Below are positions 25,987 to 34,176 of a stretch of 35,859 nucleotides of DNA, piece after piece. Source of the DNA: Ignavibacteria bacterium GWC2_36_12 (GTDB taxonomy: Bacteria; Bacteroidota; Ignavibacteria; Ignavibacteriales; Ignavibacteriaceae); assembly GCA_001802795.1 (NCBI GenBank), contig MGZZ01000175.1, positions 1 through 35,859 on the forward strand, written 5' to 3'. The stretch's first letter is position 1, and every line of letters starts with the position of its first letter. The translations under genes were made by a program, and so were the position numbers. Below the pieces are notes generated by a model, which searched no databases, was not told the origin of the DNA, and saw only the letters and a list, made by a program, of their open reading frames with translations.

Positions 25987-27117
25987 TCAAACCTTGATAA
26001 ATATTTTTTTGGTGTATAAAATCCACATCACACACATCCAGAAAGTAACACAAAGAATTGCCCAGACTAATGAAGCATTTATGGGATTGAGAAAAACCAG
26101 GAAATACCTGTTAAATAAAAATGAGCTCAGGCTCTCTCCCCCGCTTTCAGTAGTAACATTAATCGAGTACATTAAAATTGCAATAAACTCAGAAAGAAAA
26201 TATACTGTAATTGCGTTGAGTCCATATACCTGGAAAGGTTTTATCCACCATTTTGAATTCCGTACATCAATAAACCAATAACAAATCCCTAGAAAAAGAA
26301 GTGCTAAACCTCCTGTGTAAAGAACATAAGAACTTGTCCATAAATTTTTATTAATTGGAAACCACCCTCCCCAAACATATCCTGCTGCCATACAGATACT
26401 GCCCGGGACAAACAACCATACAGTTTTTGTTATCTTATTATTATCGCTCTTCAACCACATCCCTGTTCTCATTCCAATTATTGAAGTGGCTATCGCAGGT
26501 ATGGTACTGAGTACTCCTTCAGGATCCCAGACTCTTGATGCAGACCATAAATGTCCATCAAGCAAAGTCCTATCAATCCAGGCAGCAAGATTAGTTGTTG
26601 GTTCAAGATTAGCATAACCAATTCCGGGGACCGGAATAATTGTCATTAACAGCCAATAGATAATTAGCAGTACTACTCCAACAATAATCTGGGTTTTATA
26701 TTTTGTTTTTAAAAACAAGATTGATGAAATAAAATAAACAATTGCAATACGTTGCAGAACTCCGGGTATTCTTACAGTTGAAAGACTAAAGTCAGTCCCA
26801 AACAAACCAAACGGGAAAGAATGAAGGATTATTCCAAGTAAGAAAAGAATAATACTTCTCCTGAAAATTTGTTCAATTATTTTTTTGTGGTCTTCTTTTC
26901 TTTCTATCCTTCTACCCAGTGCAAAAGGAATTGAAACTCCAACTATGAAAAGAAAGAAAGGAAATATGAGGTCGGTCGGGGTACAACCATTCCATTCTGC
27001 ATGTCTTAGAGGAGGATAAATTGCATCCCATGTGCCCGGGTTATTTACAAGTATCATCCCGGCAATGGTAATCCCCCTGAAAACATCTAATGAGAGCAGC
27101 CTTTCAGATTTCTCCAT
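25987..27117 (-). CDS. NagX/DUF5009-type membrane acyltransferase homologue
   Basis: A 376-residue polytopic membrane protein related to heparan-alpha-glucosaminide N-acetyltransferase (HGSNAT) and the bacterial NagX/DUF5009 group. The diagnostic N-terminus is present: LSLDVFRGITIAGMILVNNP, then HAEWNGCTPTDLIFPFFLFI and GVSIPFALGRR. About ten membrane segments follow, with DPEGVLSTIPAIATSIIGM near the middle and VYGLNAITVYFLSEF near the C-terminus. In other bacteria these genes are found in N-acetylglucosamine utilisation clusters, where they act on or allow uptake of amino sugars; the precise reaction in bacteria is not settled. It starts 19 bases after the polyol dehydrogenase stop and is followed 148 bases later by the SSS symporter, consistent with one transcript. 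Confidence 0.85.
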   Translation of the reverse strand: MEKSERLLSLDVFRGITIAGMILVNNPGTWDAIYPPLRHAEWNGCTPTDLIFPFFLFIVGVSIPFALGRRIERKEDHKKIIEQIFRRSIILFLLGIILHSFPFGLFGTDFSLSTVRIPGVLQRIAIVYFISSILFLKTKYKTQIIVGVVLLIIYWLLMTIIPVPGIGYANLEPTTNLAAWIDRTLLDGHLWSASRVWDPEGVLSTIPAIATSIIGMRTGMWLKSDNNKITKTVWLFVPGSICMAAGYVWGGWFPINKNLWTSSYVLYTGGLALLFLGICYWFIDVRNSKWWIKPFQVYGLNAITVYFLSEFIAILMYSINVTTESGGESLSSFLFNRYFLVFLNPINASLVWAILCVTFWMCVMWILYTKKIFIKV

Positions 27118-27136
27118 CTAATTTTCTTCTGGTAAT

Positions 27137-28174
27137 CTAAAATTTAATTAATGCTTTAATAACTTGATCTTTATAATTTGAAACTATATCGAAAGCCTCA
27201 TTTGTTTTTTCAAAAGAGAGTTTATGCGAAATCATAAATTGGGGAGATAATTTCCCGGAGGCAATTAAATCAATTACGGGCTGCATTGATCTGTTCTGTC
27301 TTCTAACATTTTTTATCGTGATTTCTTTGCGTCTTATTTTGCTAATATCAAAAGATATTCTATCCTCTTCGGGAATTCCAACAATTAAAAATGTTCCTCC
27401 CGGTTTCAATATCTCTATTGCATTATCAATAGCTTCCTGCTTTCCACAACATTCAAAAACAACATCAAAGCCATCAGGACTTATTCTGTTTAATGATGCA
27501 ACAATATCTTCCTTATCGAGATTTCCTATCCAAACAGCACCGGCTTTCTTTGCAATTTCTAAACGATAATCCAATTTATCGGTAACATAAATTTGATTGT
27601 GACCGAAAGTTTGTAAAGAAAGCATAGTACCAAGACCAATTGGACCGACACCAAGAATAGCTATTGAATCAATATTTTTTTCTCCATTTAAAAATGATGC
27701 GGCATAATAACCTATCGATAAAGGCTCAACTAAAGCAGCCATTTCACCACTTATATTTTGAGGGACAGGATAACAATTTCTTTCAGGCATAATGATATGT
27801 TCCGATAAGCAGCCTTCTATTTGTCCGGGACAACCGAGACACTTTTGATTGAGGCAGGTATGCTCTCTCCCTTCCAGGCATTGCGGACATTTACCGCAGG
27901 AAACAGCAGGCTCAATGGCAACAATATCTCCTGATTTAACCCTGGTGACTTTATTCCCAACTTCTTCAACTATTGCCGAACATTCGTGACCAATGGTAAA
28001 AGGAAACTCAACAACCTGGTCGCCAATATTTCCTTCTTTATAATAATGAATATCGGAGCCGCATATTCCAACAGTATCAATTTTTAAAAGAACGTCATAA
28101 TCGTTTAACAGGTTTGGCTTTTGGCTTTCTTTAATTTCAAATTTTCCTATTCCGGAAAGAACAACGCTTTTCAA
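27137..28174 (-). CDS. Zinc-dependent polyol (xylitol/sorbitol-type) dehydrogenase
   Basis: A 345-residue medium-chain zinc dehydrogenase. The catalytic zinc site is C38 (GICGSDIHYYKEG), H63-E64 (IGHECSAIVEEVG) and the Glu in ALVEPLSIG; the structural zinc ligands C93, C96, C99 and C107 are in SCGKCPQCLEGREHTC. The Rossmann fold shows AILGVGPIGLGTM (about 172-184) and LKPGGTFLIVGIPEE. GICGSDIHYYKEG is the signature of the sorbitol/xylitol dehydrogenase group, which oxidises polyols to ketoses with NAD+. The start is TTG 28174 with AAGGAG six bases upstream. It heads the leftward row NagX-SSS-GH20-nagB remnant. Xylitol, sorbitol or a threonine-dehydrogenase-like role cannot be told apart by sequence alone. 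Confidence 0.9.
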   Translation of the reverse strand: MKSVVLSGIGKFEIKESQKPNLLNDYDVLLKIDTVGICGSDIHYYKEGNIGDQVVEFPFTIGHECSAIVEEVGNKVTRVKSGDIVAIEPAVSCGKCPQCLEGREHTCLNQKCLGCPGQIEGCLSEHIIMPERNCYPVPQNISGEMAALVEPLSIGYYAASFLNGEKNIDSIAILGVGPIGLGTMLSLQTFGHNQIYVTDKLDYRLEIAKKAGAVWIGNLDKEDIVASLNRISPDGFDVVFECCGKQEAIDNAIEILKPGGTFLIVGIPEEDRISFDISKIRRKEITIKNVRRQNRSMQPVIDLIASGKLSPQFMISHKLSFEKTNEAFDIVSNYKDQVIKALIKF

Positions 28175-28275
28175 TTATAACTCCTTAATATACATACCGT
28201 CATCTGATTAGAGATAATAAAGTTTAATAACGTCATAAAATATGAATAGAAAATTATTAATACATAATTAACCAT

Positions 28276-29685
28276 TCATTTTTGAAGAATCATTTTCCTT
28301 GATTCTGAGAACTCACCTGCCTGCATTCTATATATATAGGTTCCGCTTGCAAGATGATTTGCATTCCATTGAATTTCATGCTGACCGGAGGGAATGTTTC
28401 CTTCAACTAAAGTTTCTATTTTTTCTCCCATTATGTTAAATAATTTTATTGTAACTAATTCGTTGGTTGGCAAATAAAATTTTATTGTCGTTGAGGGATT
28501 GAATGGATTAGGAAAATTCTGGAACAACATAAACTTGTCCGGTTTAATTAATTTGTAATCATGCCTAACGGAAACTGTCCCGGCTCCATCACCAACCAGC
28601 TCGATCTCATTCATCCGGTTTGTACCGACTCCCACCTGATGAAGAAGTTCAAGATAATTATCACACTCTTCGCCATTAGGCAACTGAAGCTTTTCAGATT
28701 CAGGATCATTTCCCATAATGAAAGATGCTATACTATCGGCTGCAACAGGATCCTTTCCTGCTAATAAAATATCGTATTCTGCAGGCTCAAATGTTGGGTT
28801 CCAGGCGCCCTCTCCTCCGACAGCATTTTTGATTCCATCAATCACAGCAAGATTTACAGGACGCGCTAAATTCAAATCACATACGGAGCGAGGCAAATGT
28901 GTTCTTATATTTCCTCCCTCGTAATGAAGCTTGGAACGAAACCCCTGCTGTGAGGGCATCATATAAAACTGGATTGGAACAGTACCAAACTGGTTCTTTA
29001 AAGAATGTGTAACTCCTGCATCATAATGCTGTTTCATCTTCGGAATTGAAACATACACATCAACATCAACAAGTATCTGGTTAAAGATAAAATTTTCATA
29101 GAAGAAATGATTTTCTCCCACTTCCTTATTCACGAAATCTGGATAAGGTTCTTTGTTGTTCAGGTTTACCATTTGAGCACCAAGATTCTGCTGCACATCC
29201 AAATAACCGAAATTATTATAAGATTCTGCATCCCATAAAGCTTCAACAATATAAATGTCGTTTCCGTTAACACCACTGTCAATAAGCAGTTCACCAACAG
29301 CACGAACAACTTCCGGGTGAGTCCACATACATTCTGTGATATCAACTCCCTGCAGACGGGGATCGTTTGCTGAGCCTGAGCCACCTGTGAGATTTATTTT
29401 TATTGCAACCTTATCGCCGGCACTTACAACATCCTGTATGCCACCCATAGCATCAAAAAGATGCTGAACTTTCTGCTTTATTTCAGCACGGTTATAATTA
29501 TCGTGGCGTGTTACACCAACCTGCGAGATGTATTGAGAATTGCCTTCGTGTCCATAACCAAGAATGTTTTGTGATTTTATATAAGGAGCAACAAGAAGCC
29601 CGGCAGTAGTTGATCCAAGAGTTCTTAGAAATTTCCGCCTTGAAAATATGTTCCCCGAATCTTCCCCAGGTTTATTCTTTTTCAT
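28276..29685 (-). CDS. DUF362 protein with Tat-like leader and T9SS sorting domain
   Basis: A 469-residue exported protein. ATG 29685 follows GGGGAG five bases upstream. The leader contains a twin-arginine motif, FSRRKFLRTLG (residues 14-24), before a hydrophobic stretch TTAGLLVAPYI, so export through Tat is predicted. The body (about 55-370) is DUF362: ISQVGVTRHDNYNRAEIKQK, GDKVAIKINLTGG, DIYIVEALWDA, VYVSIPKMKQHYDAGVTHSL and LAGKDPVAADSIASFIMG. The last 85 residues are a type A T9SS sorting domain (LFQNFPNPFNPSTTIKFYLP, then GTYIYRMQAGEFSESRKMIL). DUF362 proteins may bind an iron-sulfur or other cofactor in some subfamilies, but this one has no 4Fe-4S Cys cluster. The function is unknown. 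The combination of a Tat leader with a T9SS tail is unusual. Confidence 0.88.
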   Translation of the reverse strand: MKKNKPGEDSGNIFSRRKFLRTLGSTTAGLLVAPYIKSQNILGYGHEGNSQYISQVGVTRHDNYNRAEIKQKVQHLFDAMGGIQDVVSAGDKVAIKINLTGGSGSANDPRLQGVDITECMWTHPEVVRAVGELLIDSGVNGNDIYIVEALWDAESYNNFGYLDVQQNLGAQMVNLNNKEPYPDFVNKEVGENHFFYENFIFNQILVDVDVYVSIPKMKQHYDAGVTHSLKNQFGTVPIQFYMMPSQQGFRSKLHYEGGNIRTHLPRSVCDLNLARPVNLAVIDGIKNAVGGEGAWNPTFEPAEYDILLAGKDPVAADSIASFIMGNDPESEKLQLPNGEECDNYLELLHQVGVGTNRMNEIELVGDGAGTVSVRHDYKLIKPDKFMLFQNFPNPFNPSTTIKFYLPTNELVTIKLFNIMGEKIETLVEGNIPSGQHEIQWNANHLASGTYIYRMQAGEFSESRKMILQK

Positions 29686-29764
29686 TTCAACTCCCCTTTA
29701 ATTACTTCAAAAAAATAATCAACTTACATAAATAAGTTACAACATTTTTCGAATCTTTTAATTA

Positions 29765-30173
29765 CTACTTCAGTAACAAAACCGCAGCTACTGCAGCAAG
29801 CACAAACCCAACAATCTTAGAAAATGGTAACCCCCCGCTCATAATCGCCTGGTATATAGCAGGGACAACAATTTGAGCTACAATCATTAAAACTATAAAG
29901 GTTCCTATTGTTTGAGGTGTAGCTTTTGCCACCATGCTATTAAATGTAAGCAAGCCGAGAGCGCCAAAAATTCCAGCACCGACTGCCCATATCCATTGTG
30001 AATTTCCAAATATCCCGCAGACTGCTTGCAGCGAAAGGGAAAACACATAAAAGTACAATTGTTGCAAAAACAAATGTACCGAGGTTTCCTGTTAAGCCGC
30101 TCCTGTTCAAAAACAAAGGCCAGATTCCAAATAAAATCCCCGCAACTATTGATTTAATTTCCAGGCTTTCCAA
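29765..30173 (-). pseudogene. Small EamA/DMT-type membrane transporter, frameshifted
   Basis: Two overlapping frames together encode one small membrane protein of about 136 residues with four to five hydrophobic segments. The first part opens at TTG 30173 (AGGAG five to six bases upstream): MESLEIKSIVAGILFGIWPL, FLNRSGLTGNLGTFVFATIV, then LLCVFPFAASSLRDIWKF, after which the frame runs into alien sequence and stops. The second frame picks up as NSQWIWAVGAGIFGALGLLT and ends FSKIVGFVLAAVAAVLLLK at 29765. The joint is near 30000-30020. The halves fit single-EamA (drug/metabolite transporter-like) proteins of this length. A one-base change or a sequencing error would explain it. It lies 58 bases after araA, reading in the same direction. 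Confidence 0.75.
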
Positions 30174-30231
30174 TTAAACTCCTTTTATATTGTTAAACAC
30201 GACAACTGGTTAGCAAAAAGTTCTCAGGTTG

Positions 30232-31734
30232 TTAAGCTTTGCCTAACCCATAATATGCTTCATTCCACTTCAACTCTTTTTTGAACTCAGAAATTTTTGT
30301 TGAATCATTTATTAATAAGAATTCTACTCCGCACATTTCAGCAAAGTCCTCAAGATACTCAGATGTTAGAGCCTGACTGAAACTTGTGTGATGAGCACCG
30401 CCTGCAAGTATCCAAGTGTGTGCTGCAATTTCCAGGTTAGGTTTTGGAACCCACAAAACTCTTGCGACAGGTAATTTGGGGAGAGGTTTTTCAGGAGTAA
30501 CTGCAGTTACTTCATTAACAATCATACGGAACCTGTTCCCTGTATCTATTATTGATGCATTAATCGCAGGTCCTCTTGGAGTATTAAAAACCAAACGCGG
30601 AGGATCGGCTTTTCCTCCGATTGATAAAGGATGAATTTCTAATTTAGGTTTTCCCTGTGCAATCGATTCGCAAATCTCAAGCATATGAGCACCAAGGACC
30701 TTATTCTGTTTGGGATTAAAGTGATAAGTATAATCTTCCATAAAAGAAGTTCCACCTTTTAATCCCGATGCTATTACTTTCATAGCACGAACGAGCGCTG
30801 CGGTTTTCCAATCTCCCTCAGCACCAAAGCCGTAACCTTCAGCCATTAATCTTTGAACAGAAAGTCCCGGCAGTTGTGAAAGTCCATTCAAGTCTTCAAA
30901 TGTAGTTGTAAATCCCTTGAAGTTTCCCTCTTTAAGAAATTTCCTTAATCCAATTTCAATCTTTGCAGCTTCAATTAATGATTGACGTTTTTCTCCATTC
31001 TTTTTTAAAGAAGGAACCAGTGTGTACTTTTTCTCATATTCATAAATGAGTTTATTCACCTGCGAAGTGGTTGTAGCGTTTACATATTTAACAAGATCAC
31101 CAACACCATAACCATTAACAGAATAACCAAACTTCATTTGTGCTTCTACTTTATCACCTTCCGTAACAGCAACCTCTCTCATATTATCTCCGAAACGGGC
31201 AATCTTTCCTCCCTGCATATCAAGCTTTGCACATGCAGCTCTCATCCATACATTCAATTTTTCGTGAACAGATTTATCCCCCCAATGACCAACAATAACT
31301 TTGCGGGATTTATTCATTCTTGTACAAATATACCCGAATTCTCTGTCTCCATGAGCAGACTGATTTAAATTCATAAAGTCCATATCAATACTATCCCACG
31401 GAATATCCCGGTTGAATTGAGTATGAAGATGAACAAATGGTTTCTGTAAAATTTTTAATCCTTCAATCCACATTTTTGCGGGAGAAAAAGTATGCATCCA
31501 AGTAATTAAACCAATGCATTTAGGAGAATTATTTGCCTCAAGACAAAGTTTATAAATAGAATCGGGAGTTGTTACAAGAGATTTAAAAACAATTTTAACG
31601 GGAATTTTATCTAAGCCGGATAATCCTTTTACAATCTCTTTGGAATTTTTTTCAACTTGCTTTAAAGTTTTTTCTCCATAAAGATGCTGGCTCCCTGTAA
31701 TGAACCAAGCTTCGAAGTTTTTTAGATTTATCAT
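30232..31734 (-). CDS. araA: L-arabinose isomerase
   Basis: A 500-residue L-arabinose isomerase, which converts L-arabinose to L-ribulose. Length and numbering match the E. coli enzyme as I recall it: metal and catalytic residues E306 ([11 protein letters not shown]), E333 ([11 protein letters not shown]) and H350 ([13 protein letters not shown]) fall on the usual positions, and the fourth ligand His lies in [18 protein letters not shown]. The N-terminus [20 protein letters not shown] is typical. The ATG overlaps the araD stop codon by four bases (ATGA, 31731-31734) and has GAGG upstream, so translation is coupled to araD. It is the last gene of the SSS-araB-araD-araA operon. Confidence 0.98.
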   Translation of the reverse strand: MINLKNFEAWFITGSQHLYGEKTLKQVEKNSKEIVKGLSGLDKIPVKIVFKSLVTTPDSIYKLCLEANNSPKCIGLITWMHTFSPAKMWIEGLKILQKPFVHLHTQFNRDIPWDSIDMDFMNLNQSAHGDREFGYICTRMNKSRKVIVGHWGDKSVHEKLNVWMRAACAKLDMQGGKIARFGDNMREVAVTEGDKVEAQMKFGYSVNGYGVGDLVKYVNATTTSQVNKLIYEYEKKYTLVPSLKKNGEKRQSLIEAAKIEIGLRKFLKEGNFKGFTTTFEDLNGLSQLPGLSVQRLMAEGYGFGAEGDWKTAALVRAMKVIASGLKGGTSFMEDYTYHFNPKQNKVLGAHMLEICESIAQGKPKLEIHPLSIGGKADPPRLVFNTPRGPAINASIIDTGNRFRMIVNEVTAVTPEKPLPKLPVARVLWVPKPNLEIAAHTWILAGGAHHTSFSQALTSEYLEDFAEMCGVEFLLINDSTKISEFKKELKWNEAYYGLGKA

Positions 31735-32438
31735 TTTACCTCACCAGTTTTTAACTGCCCATAATATGCATCTTTTCCATGTTTCCGAAGATGATGTTTC
31801 TTCAAAATATATTCAGGCAGGTTTGAGAGATTTTGATTCAGCTCTAAACTAAACAGAGCCATTTTTGCAACGCGCTCAAGAACAAGGCTGTTTTTTACTG
31901 CATCGTCAGGATCTTTTCCCCAGGTAATTGGTGCATGCCCCGAAATCAATACAGCGGGCATCGTATCTTCATTAATATTCTTAAATCTTTCAATAATGAT
32001 TTTTCCTGTGTTCAACTCGTAATTTTCTTCAACTTCTTTTTCAGTTAAGAAACGTGTAAGGGGAATTGTCCCATTAAAATTATCTGCGTGAGTCGTACCG
32101 AAGCACGGGATTTCTTTGCAAGCCTGTGCAAAGATTGTAGCATACTCGCTGTGTGTATGAGAAATTCCTCCAATGTTCTTAAATGATTTATAAAGTTCAA
32201 TATGTGTTAATGTATCTGAAGACGGTTTCAATTCTCCTTCAACTACGCTGTTATTCAAATCTACAACAACCATGTCTTTTGCCGTCATCCTTTCATAATC
32301 AACTCCACTTGGTTTAATAACAATCAGATTCTTTTTCCGATCAATTCCACTAACATTTCCCCAGGTTAATGTAACTAAACCATATTTTACAAGATCAAGA
32401 TTTGCTTTTAATACCTGAGTTTTTAATTCATTCAGCAT
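31731..32438 (-). CDS. araD: L-ribulose-5-phosphate 4-epimerase
   Basis: A 235-residue class II aldolase-fold epimerase that converts L-ribulose-5-phosphate to D-xylulose-5-phosphate, the shared product with the xylose pathway upstream. Zinc-binding histidines H94 and H96 are in [11 protein letters not shown], the third at H168 in [10 protein letters not shown]; the catalytic D75 ([13 protein letters not shown]) and D119 (THADNFNG) are present. The length is close to the usual 230. ATG 32438 overlaps the araB stop by one base (TAATG) with GGAG five bases upstream, and its own stop overlaps araA by four bases. Confidence 0.97.
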   Translation of the reverse strand: MLNELKTQVLKANLDLVKYGLVTLTWGNVSGIDRKKNLIVIKPSGVDYERMTAKDMVVVDLNNSVVEGELKPSSDTLTHIELYKSFKNIGGISHTHSEYATIFAQACKEIPCFGTTHADNFNGTIPLTRFLTEKEVEENYELNTGKIIIERFKNINEDTMPAVLISGHAPITWGKDPDDAVKNSLVLERVAKMALFSLELNQNLSNLPEYILKKHHLRKHGKDAYYGQLKTGEVK

Positions 32439-34159
32439 TATTTCTCCATTCTTACTTTATCTCTAATATCCAACAAATCTTTCATAACATTAAACAAATT
32501 ACCATTCCAGCTTCTAGTTCCAAAGCCGTCATGTAACTGCTTATATATAGCATAAAGTTCTTTGTATATCAAATGATTTTGCTTAACAGGTTCATAAACT
32601 TTATTTATCCCGGTTATAACTTTCTGAGCATCTTCTGCATCATCAAACCCGCTTGTTTCTTTACCTGCCGAAACAGCGCCAAAAATAGCAGCACCTAATG
32701 CAGGGGTTTGTTCACTCCTGGAAATTTTCATTGGTCGTCCGGTAACATCAGCATATATCTGCATTATCAAAGAACTTTTTACGGCAAGACCTCCGCAATT
32801 TATAACTTCACTAATTGGAACTCCATTTTCTTCAATCCGGTCAATAATAGCAAGGGCGCCAAAAGCTGTAGCTTCAATCAAAGCCCGATAAATTTCATGA
32901 GGCTGAGTGTGCAAAGTTTGCCCAAGTATCAAGCCGGTTAAACGAACATCTACAAGGATTGTTCTGTTGCCGTTATTCCAATCAAGTGCCATTAATCCGG
33001 TTTCACCCGGTTTTAATTCAGATGCGGCTTCTTCCAAATTCTTAAATTTTTCGTCCTGGGTTTTGCCGTATTTTTCAGGAACAAGATTATTGATAAACCA
33101 AAGAAAAATATCACCGACAGCAGATTGTCCCGCTTCAATTCCAAAATATCCTTTCATAACAGATTCATTAACAATTCCGCAAACTCCCGGAATATCAGCA
33201 AGTTTTTTATCATTTGGAGAAATCATTATATCGCATGTGCTTGTTCCAAGAATTTTGACAAGAGTTCCGGTTTTAATTCCTGCACCGACAGCTCCCATGT
33301 GTGCATCAAAGGCACCAACTGCAACAGAAACTCCTGCCTTGCCGGCAGGCAGGTTTGTAGAAAGTCCTAATTTTTCAGCCCATTCTTCAGAAAGAAATCC
33401 TGCTCTTTCTTCAGCAGGGTATGCCTTATAATTAATTCTTTTTCTTAATTCACTTAAGCCCGGAGAAAGTTTCTCCAGAAATTTTGCATCCGGTAATCCT
33501 CCCCATTGTTGATTATACATTGCTTTATGCCCGGCGGCACAAACACTTCTTTTAAGATTATCAGGTTTTGTATTTCCAACTAAAACTGCAGGAATCCAAT
33601 CACAAATTTCTACAAAGCTGTAAGCAGAGTTAAAAACTTCCGGGTCTTCCTTTTTGCAATGTAGAATTTTACTCCAGAACCACTCTGAAGAATAAACTCC
33701 TCCAATCTTTGCCAGATACTCAGGATGATCTTTTGCTGCTAACTCTGTTATTTGTTGTGCCTCAGCATAGCTTGTATGATCTTTCCAGAGCCAAACCATT
33801 GCTGAAGGATTATTTTTAAATCTTTTCTGAAAACAAAGAGGCATTCCTTCAGCATCTACAGGCATTGGACTGCTGCCGGTTGTATCAACTCCAATCCCAA
33901 TTATGTTCTCAGGCGAAAAATTTTTATCGACAGATTTTGCCTTTTCAATTGCTTCTTTAATTGTTGATTCAATTCCAAGAATATAATCAGCAGGATTCTG
34001 ACGTGCTAAATTTGGATTGCGGGAATCAACAATTATCCCGCTATCGCCTGAAGGATAATTAAAAACTTGAGTTGAAAGCTCATTGCCGTTTTTAATATCT
34101 ACTATTAAAGAACGGCATGAGTTAGTTCCAAAATCCAAACCTACAGCATATTTACTCAT
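32438..34159 (-). CDS. araB: Ribulokinase
   Basis: A 573-residue FGGY-family kinase that phosphorylates L-ribulose with ATP. The ATP loop GLDFGTNSCRSLIVD is at residues 7-21; other marks are IIGIGVDTTGSSPMPVD, AMVWLWKDHTSYAEAQ, FDAHMGAVGAGIKTGT and KILGTSTCDIMIS, and the C-terminal SEVINCGGLAVKSSLIMQ. Residues 270-276 (LPAGKAG) are an extra in-frame block, just before the conserved GAFDAHMG, encoded by a 21-bp palindromic element (separate entry). The reading frame stays open, so the enzyme is probably active if the loop tolerates it. No ribosome site is obvious before ATG 34159, which starts 17 bases after the SSS symporter stop, so translation may depend on coupling. Confidence 0.97.
   Translation of the reverse strand: MSKYAVGLDFGTNSCRSLIVDIKNGNELSTQVFNYPSGDSGIIVDSRNPNLARQNPADYILGIESTIKEAIEKAKSVDKNFSPENIIGIGVDTTGSSPMPVDAEGMPLCFQKRFKNNPSAMVWLWKDHTSYAEAQQITELAAKDHPEYLAKIGGVYSSEWFWSKILHCKKEDPEVFNSAYSFVEICDWIPAVLVGNTKPDNLKRSVCAAGHKAMYNQQWGGLPDAKFLEKLSPGLSELRKRINYKAYPAEERAGFLSEEWAEKLGLSTNLPAGKAGVSVAVGAFDAHMGAVGAGIKTGTLVKILGTSTCDIMISPNDKKLADIPGVCGIVNESVMKGYFGIEAGQSAVGDIFLWFINNLVPEKYGKTQDEKFKNLEEAASELKPGETGLMALDWNNGNRTILVDVRLTGLILGQTLHTQPHEIYRALIEATAFGALAIIDRIEENGVPISEVINCGGLAVKSSLIMQIYADVTGRPMKISRSEQTPALGAAIFGAVSAGKETSGFDDAEDAQKVITGINKVYEPVKQNHLIYKELYAIYKQLHDGFGTRSWNGNLFNVMKDLLDIRDKVRMEK
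33333..33353. repeat. 21-bp palindromic element inserted in frame in araB
   Basis: The plus strand reads CCTGCC then TTGCCGGCAGGCAGG, a GC-rich near-perfect palindrome around GCCGGC in an otherwise AT-rich gene. It is exactly 21 bases (seven codons) and adds LPAGKAG to AraB at residues 270-276 between LGLSTN and VSVAVGAFDAHMG. Family members as I recall them have about seven fewer residues here. This composition, size and symmetry suit a small dispersed palindromic repeat that inserts in coding sequence without breaking it. Only this copy was seen in the window. Confidence 0.65.
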
Positions 34160-34176
34160 CTATATATTAAATATTA

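Noticed and set aside
8352-28235. A shared 10-mer AATAACGTCA upstream of the GPH symporter (8352-8361) and the polyol dehydrogenase (28226-28235)
   Set aside because: Two occurrences of a single 10-mer in 36 kb of AT-rich DNA are weak; neither is palindromic enough for an operator and the distances to the genes differ.
32907-33431. 174-codon rightward frame inside araB
   Set aside because: It is an antisense shadow of the conserved ribulokinase, with no ribosome site or domain; its length follows from codon bias.
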